From Siphonodentalium dalli (lineage: Eukaryota > Mollusca > Scaphopoda > Gadilida > Siphonodentaliidae), in assembly GCA_032622095.1 (NCBI GenBank), contig CP136068.1:10583729-10647728 (forward strand): a stretch of DNA of 64,000 nucleotides, read 5' to 3'. Every line of letters starts with the position of its first letter. Positions within the stretch are counted from its first letter, which is position 1. Below, in pieces: positions 44,661 to 57,176 of this stretch. Made by a program: the position numbers and the translations under genes. The notes beneath the pieces were generated by a model that had not been told where the DNA came from, made no database searches, and worked only from the letters and a program-made list of their open reading frames with translations.

Positions 44661-46308
44661 CTTAAACAGAGCATGATTGAATATCTACCATATATGGTGG
44701 GTTAGTCCCATCTTCAAGCTGTTGATGTCATTGAGACAATCAATGTTATTATACTATTTTGCATGCGAACTAGTAGACCCTCCAATAGCTTATCATTACC
44801 ACTCGGGATAGTGGGTGTTTTTCCTCAATTAATTGAATTTCTTTTTAAAGGTACACTCAAACAAATTTCATCGTAATATTACGACAGAAACTGTTGGCAG
44901 CAATGGGACCATCAGTAACTGTCGAAAAATTACGACATCATCGTAATGTGAATTTACGGTCTAATCGTAAAATTACATGGCCAATGTAATCTGACATTTA
45001 CAGAAGCTTAGATCCTGGTTTGATTCGAACTGTGGTGGGGTCTCAAGCCTATCTACCCCTCCACATTATAAATAAATATTACAGAAGTAGCTTGAGGAAG
45101 GATGTGATCCATCTTAGCACAGAAAATTCATCCAGGTCCACAGGTGCTCAATGTCTGAAATTACACCTACAATTATAGATCCAAAACAAGAAATTCAATT
45201 AATTGAGGAAAAACACCCATTGTCCTGAATGGTATTCATAACCTATTGGATGGTCATCAGGAATGGTATAAATGTCAATTCAACTAAAGAATGGGTATAT
45301 TTACCCAGAAGTATAGTATAATGATAGTATGAATGCACTACCATCCACAAAACAGTGTGGGCTGGACGTTTGTTTATATAGAGCACGTACATCGTGAGCG
45401 ATAAGCAATTTTACACCATGGCGATTTTTCAAGAGAGAGACTCACGGTGATCCATTCAACACCAAAATCTTGAGAGGCGAGGATTAGCAAATGATAAAAA
45501 CCTCTACGTTGTAAACAACTTAGTGGCGTTTCTAACCAAAGAACAGTTAGTGGGAGGTTTCCTCAGTGCTGAGTGCGTTGTTTATTGCATAGTATTTCCT
45601 AATGTTTGTTTACATAACACGCAGTACTAGTACGAACATCACAGTAACATGGTAATAACATGCAATTCATGCGATCTTTATGATTGGAATAAGAACAGAA
45701 TTTGTCAATAAATTAACATTATTTCTGTTCATGACAGTTTTAATGGATGTGACTATGTAAACAGCAATACCGTATGCCAACACTTACTAGTACCCTATAA
45801 TTAATGTCAGAAGGTGGTACCATGGACATCTTAATGACATTAAATTATTATTAACATTTACTAAAATATTTATATAGTGTTAGAATTATAAGTGGGTCAC
45901 TGGTTCCCAGTAATGCCCGTTAAACTTTTACGTAGCTCATTTCTCTGAGTAGCTAACATATTTCCCTGAAAGTAATATAAATTTATATTTATATCATCAC
46001 ATCGGGCTTTTTAAAGTCTTTAATTTAAGCTAATCTGTATCTCTGGTCCTCATGCACTACTAGTACAGGAAGAAATGATATGTCGTCAATCATAACTTAT
46101 ATGAAAATAATGCGTTTGGCTAAATTGTATAAGTTCAGATACAAAAAATTTAATGCCTGGAGTGAATGTATATACCACAGGGTCTTAAGCAGTCTACCGC
46201 TTCGCGTGCAAAATAGCAAAATAACATAGAATGTTTCAATGACATCAACAGCTTAAGCATGGGAATGACCCACCATATATGGTAGATATTCAACTGGGCT
46301 CTGCTTAA
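44661..46308. mobile_element. 1.65-kb inverted-repeat element with a nested MITE
   Basis: Outer arms of about 120 bp: 44661-44780 ('cttaaacagagcatgattga', 'atctaccatatatggtgggt', 'gctgttgatgtcattga') are inverted at about 46190-46308. Inside, 44776-45255 is a second palindromic unit whose perfect 31-bp inner arms start TGGGTGTTTTTCCTC (44812) and end GAGGAAAAACACCCA (45219). No coding region. It ends about 100 bp upstream of exon D. Confidence 0.75.
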
Positions 46309-46407
46309 GTTAAAACTTAAAGTTTAAACTAAATTCAACACATTATAAAATATCAGGTTTTTATTTGATGACTGATATACATGTACAGGTGCCTTGTCTC
46401 TTTGCAG

Positions 46408-46464
46408 AAACACTTCCAAAAACAACAACAACAACAACAACGACAACGACAACGACAACAACAG
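46408..46464 (+). CDS. Exon D: polythreonine stalk (residues 168-186)
   Basis: The acceptor ccttgtctctttgcag is strong. The two leading bases complete GAA (Glu) from exon C. The frame reads TLPK then 14 Thr codons (ACA/ACG mix), so it is more than a plain CAA microsatellite read in one frame. The donor ACAG|GTCAGC is weaker than consensus and leaves one base, which becomes GCT (Ala) with exon E. It extends the Ser/Thr stalk begun in exon C and would be heavily O-glycosylated if expressed (inference). The microsatellite nature makes length variation likely. Alternatively it is a simple repeat without function, but acceptor quality and phase at both ends argue against that. Confidence 0.7.
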
Positions 46465-46689
46465 GTCAGCGAACACGTGTCCCCCACAAGGTGGATTTTT
46501 AGTAATTTTTTTAATTATGTCAAAATTCACAGTGACCAACTTCAAACTTGGCATTTGTCTTCTGAAATTTGAACTACGTACCACATACCAAGAGATTCAG
46601 TTGAATTTAAAAACAATCAGATACCTAAAAGTAAAGTTATCACCCGGAAACCAAAATAATAGTCAAATTCTAAGCCGACAAGGACCATA

Positions 46690-46985
46690 ACTCCGGCAAA
46701 ATGGTCGGACCGAACCCATATTCGCAATTTACCTGTATTTGGAGCTCATAAACTCACATACCAAATTTGGTTCAGATCCGATCATACAATCTTTAATTAT
46801 CATCCGGAAACCTCAAAACGACAAAGTGCTAAATCGAAAAAGGGGCCATAACTCCGGACCTAACTTGACCTGTATTTCGAGCTCATAAACTCACAAACCA
46901 AATCTGGTTTCGATCCGTTATCCTAAAAATGAAGTTCTCATCCGGAATCTTTCCGCACGGACGGACGCACGGGCGTCCCAGCGAC
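46690..46985. repeat. Dispersed 'ccataactccgg' invertebrate repeat
   Basis: Two half-copies: 'ccataactccggcaaaat', 'ggagctcataaactcac', 'accaaatttggttcagatcc', then again 'ccataactccggaccta' and 'accaaatctggtttcgatcc', ending 'ggacggacgcacgggcgtcc'. This type of sequence is widespread in mollusc and other marine invertebrate genomes (recalled, not searched). Confidence 0.6.
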
Positions 46986-49244
46986 AAAAAGAATAGAAAC
47001 TCGTTCGTAGACATATTTCCTTTATTGCGCCTAAACATAAACAGGAGAAACGCACACTATTACATATAATTTACTTAACAATTTCATAAAATAAAATTAC
47101 TTTCAGAATTGTTATACAGTTCTAATAATAGTCACAATTCCTGTCCCAGTTTATACTAAAAATTAAAAAACAACCATTGCCCAGTGACATATGCTAAATT
47201 GATTATCCCTCTGGCTGAAACTTCTTTTGTTATACCTATCCAACAATACAGAAACTTTAGGAACTGGATCTGTCAAATGTACGTGTACGCGAAGAGAAAT
47301 ACTGTCCTCAAGAAACAACAATATGATATGTGCTCAGTAATTGTTTGCATGTCGTAACTTTGTGAGAAAGAGATGTTAAAATTTTGAGCAGATAACTGTA
47401 TTTAGGTAATGTGAATCCAATACAATATCTTGTGTTAGCCCAATAATTGTTTCAACATGATTATGGCGTTAGATGTGGACATGTAAAAACTACTCCGCAC
47501 ATATGTAGAGAACCGGAGCCACCGCGAGTAAGTTGCAAAGAATCGGAGCCCTCAACAGAGAACCGGAACATTCACCATATTTTCATTATAGCTTCTTTTC
47601 TCAAAACAAAAAATGCCAGTTATAGTTAATTTTTTAAGCATCCCCCAGTGTATGTCAGGGGCCTCGTATTTTAACTTTGCTCGGTAGAGAATGTAAATAA
47701 AGCTCGATAGAGAACCAAATCGTGAGGAGTAGTTCCCCCACAGTGTTTATTGGCGAAGTATTTTCATTACTCGTAAAATACAACTTGACTGATGCAGTAT
47801 ATGAGTACATCAGGTCTGCCGTATTTCCCTCGATCGAGTCGTGGAAGGCGCTGACGATAAATAATATTTGAACCACATTCGAGTCAGAATGGAAAATTCG
47901 AACGGAAATTGACCCATCATTCAATCGGTTTAGGAAGGTACATGACAACCTAAACTTGTCTGATCTTTGGCGACTCTGTCGGTAATTTTCTTATAATAAG
48001 CATTCCTATATAACCACATCTCTTGTGATCGACGCAACAACGTACTTAAACGAAGCACGAATACAGTGTCCTAACTGGTATAAAATGTACCTTGATAAAG
48101 TACAACACGTGTTCGTTGAACGCAGTTCTCTGACATCACTACGACATAATAGCAACCACCACAGCGCCGCAGGCGCTGTGTTGCTTTTCAAGTTTAGGCG
48201 TGAATGACGTCATTAATTTTTACAATACCATGAAACAGAATTTCGACGCGATGAAAATCCGGACAAGAAAAATGAGTTAAAAATCACGTGACTTCCGCCC
48301 CGCTTTTGCGTAGCATCATGGGAACAATAATATCAAATTGTGAAATCACGGAATCGGAAGTGGACCAAGTGGGATGGTTATGAAATTAGCAACTTCAGTT
48401 TTTCTGAACAATTCCTATGTTATGTAGCCTTATGAATTAGTTTCATTTTGACCATTTTCGTTGGTTAGCTGACCGAAAACCAGCGAAGACGTCATGACAT
48501 GATCCATGACGTCATTTACGTCAGTTGGTTTTGTGGGCCAGAATCCAGACACATGTGGTCTTTACCGGAAACACCGATTTCACACCACTAGACTAAACGC
48601 AATTATATATACAAAATGGCCAAAGGACATTTTATATACAATATGCACACAATAAATATGGGATCCCTCCCTACAAACGTGTTGTTTGTTTGTTTGGTTT
48701 TCATTGTTCCTTTTTTGTTTGTTCTTCTTTTAAAACTAGTGAGTGCATATAAAACTATATTCTTCATCATGTTTTCAAATGTCATTTTGACTATCAGTTT
48801 GAATTTTTGACCATGCAATGAGCTAATTCAGCTGACTTCCACAATATATACACTTAAATGTAATTAAGAGACTTCTCTAAAGACCATTTTCTAGAACAAT
48901 ACAGACTGGATTAAAACGAGAGATGTTTTTTATTGACAAGAGCTAGCTAGCTAGCGCATGAAACTGTTCTCGCGAAAGAATTCCCCAGTGATATTTTGGG
49001 ATATAGCGCCCATGTAAACATTTATATTTGTCATGCATAAACATGGGAAGATGCTAGATTTAGTTTGGCATGGATGTGTATTAGTTGTTTTAACGAGATA
49101 CGTGGTGGCAGGGTCGTTGTACTGTAGTGTTCCTCGGAATCCGCCCCTCCAACTTTGGTTAAAGTATTCAACATTTTGAAATCCCATGACTGACACAGAA
49201 ACAGTTGGAAACTACGTAATAGTCATGTTCGAAATGGAATAAAT
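46986..49244. other. Intron 4: no gene seen
   Basis: Open frames at 47655-47948 and 48006-48207 have no recognisable domain or splice context. 48170-48182 has a small 'gcgccgcaggcgc' palindrome. Confidence 0.4.
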
Positions 49245-49861
49245 GTGAAAGGTGTGGGCATTTTTCTTTCAGAAGCTTTTGAGAATTGTTTCTAAAGGTA
49301 TTTTCTATGCTGATTTCAAAAACCAATGTTGGCAAGTCGAAAAATTACTATTTCTGACCCAAAATGACAATTCAAAATGGCCGCCATCAGAACAAAGTAT
49401 AGATTTTCGTTTACTATTATATGTTGTTCTAAGACGTTTGAATATTATGCATTTCCGTAATTTTGAACGAATTGTGACAAGAGACACTATATACAGAACA
49501 TATGTGGTAATTTAAAGTGAACATGTTTGACATTTAACCTAATTTATGCCCAAAAATGGCAAAAACGTGAATTTTATAAATTATTGCCTCTTAAATGGCG
49601 GAAAGTGAAGTATACCGAAACTATATCCTTCAATTGGTTGAGACAGTTGTGTCTAAATGTAATTTGTAATCTGATTCCAAAATAAAAACAATGTTGGCAA
49701 CTCGACCAATAATTATTTCTGACCTAAATGACAATTCAAAATGGGCGATATAATAACCAGTTAAAATTCGAAAATCATCCGTAATATTATGAAACAGGTT
49801 CATCAATACCCAGTGCGACATAATTTGCCATCCTATAGCCAAAAATGGTCACAAAAAATCC

Positions 49862-51049
49862 TTATTTATTATTGCAGTCAGTTCCACAATTGCAGAGTGG
49901 TGTGCAGGGTAACTCTGATTTTCCGCATATACACATTGCAGTTACACACCCCTTCTTGCACCCATATTTGATTATTTCGAGACATGATTTTGGAACGGTT
50001 TCTAGTGACATGGTTGGATCCAATCGACCATTTTCTTCTTTCCATCTCATTGTTGAAGGGTCCAGTAATGTTTGCACATGAATGGTTGCTTGTTTCCAAA
50101 CTAAAACCTGGTAGTTTGTTCTCAAAAGGTGGTACCGGTAATGAAATGAGTCACTGGTTGGTGGAAGTTTTTCAGGAGATTCAGTCGGAGGGAACATCCT
50201 GAACCTTGCATTGTTGAGTTTTGCATCTGAAACTCCATACAACTTGCATACAAAATGTTCAGCACTTTCAATTGTTTCAGTGAATATTGCAATATTACCT
50301 ATACCCGTTAAGAGTTCACAACATTCCAGGCTAATCTTCCATGCAGATCGTTTAGACACCCCGTATGAACGAAATTGAATCACACCCCGTTAAAGCATGA
50401 AACGCAAGAATATAGTTCAGAGCGTCGCTCGGTATTTGGGTGGCAACACCCCTGATGGGTATAATTTTAGGGTTTTTGAACGTTCCAGCCATCATGAACA
50501 CATCACAATATGCAGGAACTTTGTCTAGGTAACCAAGCAATACCACTAGAAGATCGACCTCCATACTTACCACTATAACTTGTTTCAGATTACACCCCAT
50601 GCTGGTATCAAGTGAATGAAGGATCAGTCTGGTGTCAGCCTCTTCGTGATTAGACTCTAACCCTTTCAAGTCTGTTCCATCTACCGAACAATATACTCTT
50701 CAATCTTCGGGGACCCCCCTGCAACAACAACAGAAACACCCTATGTTTTCGGTTTGGTAACAAGTTCTCGAGACAAGAAACCATTCAAATCGGACTTGTT
50801 GTCAGACAACAAAATTAAACTTTTTTAATTTATTGGGATGGGAACATCACGATTTGTTATTGTACGTCGGATCAATGGTACATTGCGACTTCTTCTCGAT
50901 CTGGTGGCAGTCTTGATAGATTTATCCGAGTATCTGTCGAACAATACATCAATCCAGACATAGCCTTCGCCCTTCTTCAACACGCACACTGATAATACAT
51001 CGGCCAAATATTCAAATGTATTTATCTTTTCCGGTCTATCTATAGCCAC
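49862..51049 (-). pseudogene. Transposon-type protein with C-terminal CXC-like cysteine cluster, left copy
   Basis: Read from 51049 down: FDRYSDKSIKTATRSRRSR, then NHEEADTRLILHSLD, VDLLVVLLGY, LAFHALTGCDSISF, AEHFVCKLYG, LPPTSDSFHYRYHLLRTNYQ and, at the end, GCKKGCVTAMCICGK with CTPLCNCGTDC. The order 'EEADTR ... HALTGCD ... Cys-rich tail' is that of a repeated protein family in invertebrate genomes that I associate with DNA transposons; the superfamily is not certain. The Cys tail resembles a tesmin/TSO1 CXC motif. Frame breaks near 50700 and 50390 make it inactive, but the last 174 codons are intact. Confidence 0.7.
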
Positions 51050-51145
51050 AACAAGGGCAGTGTTTGCAAGTTGACTGCCCTGTCGGCATGAAGGGCAACT
51101 ACAAGACGATGTAATACACTGCGATATGTTTTACAACATGAACTC

Positions 51146-51331
51146 ATGCCTGTTCCAATTGCATTATGCGAGACAAATAAAACGTTTAGAACTGGAAACA
51201 AAGCAATTCGTATTGACGCTCTGGTCGAGAAAGTATCCTGCCTAACAAGAATGACACCATCTCCCCGTGCAGGTATTGTAACTGACGGTCAGGCCCTTGT
51301 TGTGACCATAGGCACAGTCCGATTTGAATAG
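51146..51331 (+). pseudogene. N-terminal fragment of the same transposon-type protein
   Basis: Reads MPVPIALCETNKTFRTGNKA and IVTDGQALVVTIG, the type of segment expected just before the FDRY...RSRRS region found on the opposite strand at 50825-51049. The N-terminal half is therefore split between strands at the centre of the palindrome. Confidence 0.5.
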
Positions 51332-51419
51332 TTTCTTGTCTCGAGAACTTGTTACCAAAGCGAAAACAGAAGGTGTTACTGTTGTTGTTGCAGAGGGGTC
51401 CCCGACGATTGCAGAGTAG

Positions 51420-52107
51420 ATTGTTCGGTAGATGGAACAGACTTGAAAGGGTTAGATTCTAATCACGAAGAGGCTGATACTAGAATTATCCTTCATTCAC
51501 TTGATACCAACGTGGGGTGCAATCTAAAACAAGTTATTGTGATAAGTAGGGACGTCGATGTTCTAGTGTTATTGCTTGGTTAACAAAACAAATTCCCTGC
51601 AGATTGTGATGTGTTCATGATGGCTGGAACTTCCAAAAGCCCTAAAATTTTACCCATCAGGGATTTTGCCACCCAAAATACCGAGCGACGCTCTGAACTA
51701 TATTCTTGTGTTTCATGCTTTAACGGGGTGTGATTCAACTTCGTTCATATATTGGGTGTCTAAACGATCCGCATGGAAGATTTACCTGGAATGTTGTGAA
51801 CTCTTAAAGGGTATTGGTAATAGTGTAATATCCACTGAAACAATTGAAAGTGCTGAACATTTTGTATGCAAGTTGTACGGAGTTTCCGATGCAAAACTCA
51901 ACAATGCAAGATTCAGGATGTTCCCTCGGACTGAATCTCCTGAAATGGTCGATTAGATGGTCACTAGAACCCATTCCAAAATCATGTCTCGAAATAATCA
52001 AATGTGAGTGCAATAAAGGGTGTGTAACAGCAAGGTGTACATGCAGAAAATCAGAGTCACCCTGCACACCACTCTGCAACTGTGGAACTGACTGCAATAA
52101 TAAATAA
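51420..52107 (+). pseudogene. Transposon-type protein with CXC-like cluster, right copy
   Basis: Mirror of the 49862-50720 copy: SNHEEADTRIILHSLDT, DVDVLVLLLG, VFHALTGCDSTSF, AEHFVCKLYGVSDAKLNNAR and, at the end, CNKGCVTARCTCRK with CTPLCNCGTDC. It has a stop near 51582, frame changes near 51660 and a small deletion near 51950 relative to the left copy, which keeps LPPTSDSFHYRYHLL. The two copies differ at many positions, so the palindrome is not brand new. Confidence 0.7.
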
Positions 52108-53539
52108 GGCTTGTATGTGACTATTTTTGGCTATATGATGGCAAATTGTGTCGCATTGGGTGTTGATGAACCAGTTTCATAATATTACTGATGATTTTCG
52201 AATGTTTAACTAATTATTATATCGGCCATTTTGAATTGTCATTTTTGGTCAGAAATAATTATTGGTCGAGTTGCCAACATTGTGTTTTGGAATCAGATTA
52301 CAAATTACATGTAGACACAACTGTCTAAACCATTTGAAGGATATAATTAACTTTCTGCCATTTAAGACCGCAATAATTTATAAGTTTTTGCGTTTTTTTT
52401 TTAATTTTTGGGCATAAAGTGGGTTAAATGTCAAACATGTTCACTTTAGATTACCACATCTGTGTATAGTGTCCCTTGTCAAAATTCGTTCGAAAGTACG
52501 GAAATGCATAATATTCAACAACATATAACAGTAAACGAAAATCTAGACTTTGTTCTGATGGCGGCCATTTTGAATTGTCATTTTATGTCATAAATAATTA
52601 TTTGTCGAGTTTCCAACATTGTTTTAGGAATCAGGTTACAAATTACATTTAGACACAACTGTCTATTCCATTTGAATGATACGTTTCCAGCATATTTCAC
52701 TTTCTGCCATTTAAGACCATAATAATTTATCAAATTCGCGTTTTTGGTCATTATTTTGCCATAAATGGGGTTAAATATCAAACATGTTCACTTTAAATTA
52801 CCACATATGTTCTGTGTATACTTCTTCTTGTTCCAGTTCGTTCGAAAGTACGGAAATACTCAATATTCGAACGTCATAGAGCAACACATAACAACAAACG
52901 TAAAGTTAGACTTTGATTTGATGGCGGCCATTTTGAATTGCCAGTTTTGACCAGAAATAATAGTTTGTCAATTTGCCAACATTGGTTTTTGAAATCAGCA
53001 TAAAAAATACTTTTAGAAACAATTCTCAAAAGCTTCTGAAAGAAAAATGCCTGCACCTTTGTTTCTAGAGACGTTTTTAAATTTAGTAAATTGTTGTGAT
53101 AGTTTGATGTATTTGTGTGGTTGCTCCACTACGTGTCACGTGCGATCATATTATGTGTTTTTATATTATGTATTAATATGCGAAATGATATTGCTCCATT
53201 TGACTCATATTACTGGCGATATGCGTACAGCAGTTGATGATATAGACGCCTTTCTATAATTCATGGTAACGATGACTGCCAAATTATGGATGTGGTACAG
53301 TGCACTCTTGCGGAGAAATGTTTCCTAGTCCATTGAATAATCCAAATCAGTCAGTCCAAACAAACAGAGAAGACATTTCTATAATCAAATACGCTCAATC
53401 ACGGACGACAATATTATAGACATTGTGACTGCATGGTATGAAGTAAACTGAATCTAGCTTTGACCGCTGTTTATTATACCTACTCATAAGTGACCACCAT
53501 CTTCATCAGCACTAGCAGGTACATCGGTATACAATAGGT

Positions 53540-54090
53540 AAATCCTGGAAGTTTGACTGTCGTGGTTTAAAAGCAATCCGTCTAACGCAGAGCTTGCATC
53601 GGTGTGGGTTGAGGCAAATTCGAGTATATCTCACAAAGTATAAACAAATGGAGAAATCGTGAATCGAGATAGAACAAATTTGACGAGTGGATGTGGTGGG
53701 TACTATCCACGCGCAAATTCGGTGAAATTTTATAATTTTTCAAATAAATGCGCAATGAGTTAATCAGGATTAAGTGCCCGATATTACATGCATTCACATG
53801 TTACATAGGAAAATACCCCCGGATTACTGTATACTCTATGATATTTAATGCAGGGACAGGTATGTCGGTATACTGACAGATTGCCAACAAATTTTGACCG
53901 CTATGCTATAAAAGCAACCTGCCCAACGTAGAGTTCGCTTAGGGATGGTTCAAACGTTTTACAAATTCCACTGAAACTCAATTGGAGGGGGTAAAAATCG
54001 CGAATCCAAACAAAACAAAATTGACGAAATTGCGGTAGTATCTATGTGCAACTTTAGTGCGATTTTCTACGTTTTTGAGCCAACGAGTAT
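53540..54090. repeat. Diverged tandem pair of about 300-bp units
   Basis: 'aggtacatcggtatac', 'aaaagcaatccgtctaacgc' and 'caaatttgacga' at 53518-53690 recur as 'aggtatgtcggtatac', 'aaaagcaacctgcccaacgt' and 'caaaattgacga' at 53858-54030. No coding content. Confidence 0.5.
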
Positions 54091-56553
54091 AGAATGTTGC
54101 ACGGCCGTAGCATTAATATTAATGATATATCTTAAGACTTTAATGGCGTACATTGGTATGTAGTATTTCGTATAAATTAACAACCAGGGTCGTGACATAT
54201 TGCATAATATTAGTATCAATACAACAATCATAACAAGGGTCTAAGGGCAGTAATCGCCATGACCGTTTTAACAAATAAATCCTCATATATCATTAATAAT
54301 ATACCCACAAGTCGAAATTCTGAACTACAATCCTTGTCTACGATCTTTTTCTTATTCATTTCTTTTAATTATTTAATACATAATTTCAATATAATATAAA
54401 GATTGTGTTCATTAAAAATTAAATATTCCATGGAAGTATAAAATTTCTGGTATTTCAGAAATTTAAATCCTAGTTAATGATATAATTTTTAAAGCTAACA
54501 GACCTACCTTTAAAAAGGTCGGATTTGGATAACAATGCCTCCATAGTCCATGTCCAGGCATTGTGCAGACCCCAATGAGTCAAATACATGATACAAATCC
54601 TAAGAGCTTCCCTGGACTCGAGCTAGGCATTGTGGCAACATCGCCAAAATCCTCATCAGAATTCAGATATCACTTCCTTTAAGTTTAATGGACTGATCGA
54701 ATCAGATAACTGTCGATTATGTTGACGTTGAGAAAACGTAATTCTTCACGAAAACAAGCGAGTAATTAATCTACTCTCGAGCTGTCATTGTCAAAAATGA
54801 AGGTGAAGGCTGTTTCAGACTATGGGATGGTAGCAATTTCTGGATCAAGTAAATGCTGTGAGCCGGATGGCAGGGCGGTCGCTAGACGAGGAATAATTAA
54901 TTATTATGCGTATAATATAGGCCCTACCAGTGATTTTTATCAAATGAAAAGGCTGTAATTAATCCTCGGTATGAACTGATTATCCAGAATTTTATCAGTT
55001 TCTGCTGGATTCTGCTCAGTGACAGACCGGAAGTCACGTGTTAATTTTTCAAAATAACGTACACGCTTCCTGAATTTCATCTCATCGTATAGAATATACA
55101 GAAAAAATTATATGACGGCATCATTCACACGTGCCTTAGGTATAAACACCCATCGGGAATTAAACCTCATCAAGAGGAATCCGATTGTAGTACTTGTAGC
55201 TCTTATCAAATAAGCGCATCTATAGCCATAAACTATTATATTGCAACATAATGCATTGCCATCATTTACCTTGTTCGGTATTACAATTACCATTACTTGT
55301 AAAATTAGTTGCCATTAACATTGTGTTGGGTTCTAAACTAAATCAAATACTTGTTTGTTTGTGTTCTCCCTGCCTACACAAAAGTCACGTCGATACTAAT
55401 TTTGTATCTACATTTATAAATGCTAAATTATTTTTTTCTACAACAATCTAAGCCTTCGTGGGTTGCAGGGCATATGAGAATGAGAAAATGACAGTAGTAT
55501 TTTCCTTATATAACACGATAGATTGTATAAGCATTATAATATTTGAAATGAACTGTTAACAAGAATAATAGTTGCTTAATTATTTATACCCAGTGTAAAT
55601 GACGACAATCTTATTTCCCCCATGAACATTTATTAGTGATAACATATCAGTCTGTGGCATTGTATCAATGTTGCAGATAGATAGACATCTCGGTACTCTC
55701 GCTTGGCAATAAAAACAATACATAACATACTCATACTAAAATCAACTAAGACAGTAGCAATTACTCCAAAACATGTGACGAATAACCCGAGCTCTTTGCG
55801 ACAGTGTGTGTGCCCTACTTATCTCGCACCCATTAAGGGATTGTTAACTAACTGATGCTTGTGAAGACAATGATCATTGAGCTAGTGAGAAACCTATTCT
55901 GGAGTTCGAAGTGATAACTCTACATGCATCTACTTGTATATGATACTACAAATCATACAATTTGCACACATCAGTTAAGATGGCTTCCTTGCACAACTTA
56001 ATAAATACTGTAAACTTTGGGAACTGTATTTTATTGGAAAACGATAAGAGAATTATATATATATTGATTCACAATTACTGTTAAAGTTGGGCAAAACCTT
56101 CTTTACCAAAACCCCATATGATCATTGTATCGAACCGCTACGTGGGGCAATCAGCAAACTGTAAAGTAGTATAACACAAACAGATTATATGGATAATAAA
56201 GTCATACAAATTGGTAAATTATAATAACTCTTAGATTAACTATTGTGATCTAATCGGATGTCACGTTTAGGTATAGCCTGGTATTCAATCTGAATAACAC
56301 ATGAAATATGGTGTTTGATCAAATGTCAGAACATTGCTTACCAGTATACACGTGCACTATATTCGGAAGTGGGATAACAGGAGCCAACCATTATCTTATC
56401 CTTAATAATATAATAAATGGTAGGTGCATATCCTTGCTCAAAAGCCATGGCTTAGACGACTGTTCAGTGTGTCACATTTGATTATATTTTTCCTCGGGTG
56501 ATCTATTCGCGTTTATCTGGAATAGGTTGTACAGACTTCATGATGTTTTGCAG
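54091..56553. other. Intron 4, end: nothing identified
   Basis: AT-rich sequence with small motif-less open frames only. The acceptor of exon E (acttcatgatgttttgcag) closes it. Confidence 0.4.
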
Positions 56554-56658
56554 CTATTCCAACAACTGATGCATTCACGATTCCTATCATAGGAGGAGTT
56601 GCCGGCGGCGTTATGTTTGTCGCTGGAATCATTGTTGCTGTACTGCTATGGATGCGAA
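56554..56658 (+). CDS. Exon E: transmembrane segment (residues 187-221)
   Basis: The acceptor gatgttttgcag is followed by CT, which completes GCT (Ala) with exon D. The frame reads IPTTDAFTIP, IIGGVAGGVM, FVAGIIVAVL, LWMR. Residues 196-220 form an uninterrupted hydrophobic helix with GGxxGG, a small-residue pattern known to favour helix packing in membranes. The donor CGAA|GTATGT leaves one base, which makes AGA (Arg) with exon F. The Thr just before the helix continues the stalk character of exons C and D. A single-pass type I topology is inferred. Confidence 0.88.
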
Positions 56659-57148
56659 GTATGTATCTACCAGATTGGGACAATATGTGATAAAAACTTG
56701 AAACTGAAGGGTACATGTAACGATATATGGTATTTGCAAATATGTAACATAGACTCTGCCATACGTCGTTTAGACAGTGTTTATTGTAGCCATACCGCAT
56801 CCAGTTCGAACCTATAAATTATGTCACCTGACAAACACATTCCGCTCCATCCCTGATCAGACGAAAGTACTCGTTTGGTGAATCAGTTGGTATATTGGCT
56901 TCTTATTCAATCAACTATTTTCAATAATTGTCATTCGCATAAATAAAATCTACATATTCTGACAGTACTCTAACTTATTGTAAATACATGGAATAAGTAG
57001 GTAACAATTGCTGTCATGCACATGTAACAACATCACATTTGCATGAATGATTTTACCTCATATATTAAATAATATGTACACTTAATTGAGTTATTAAAAT
57101 TGAGTATATCTATGGTATATATACTGATAGCAATTATTTTAATTTCAG
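56659..57148. other. Intron 5: nothing identified
   Basis: 490 bp, ending in ttattttaatttcag. Confidence 0.6.
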
Positions 57149-57176
57149 GAAGGAGAGCTCACCAGCGTAATGCCGA
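57149..57176 (+). CDS. Exon F: 28-bp microexon, juxtamembrane basic segment (residues 222-230)
   Basis: ttttaatttcag|GA ... GCCGA|GTGAGT. The frame reads RRAHQRNA after the split Arg codon. With exon E this gives RRRR, a classic cytoplasmic stop-transfer after the helix. Both splice sites are close to consensus and both phases fit. Confidence 0.8.

Larger units (their letters stand above)
49245..53055. mobile_element. 3.8-kb palindromic element with mirrored transposon genes
   Basis: 49245-50790 is repeated inverted at about 51310-53055. 'tttctttcagaagctttt' near 49265 is matched by 'aaaagcttctgaaagaaa' near 53028. 'caaaatggccgccatcag' near 49372 is matched by 'tgatggcggccattttg' at 52919 and again near 52557, showing extra tandem units in the right arm. 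Each arm carries a C-terminal copy of the same transposon-type gene pointing outward. The central 0.5 kb (50790-51310) carries the gene's N-terminal parts once. Confidence 0.85.
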
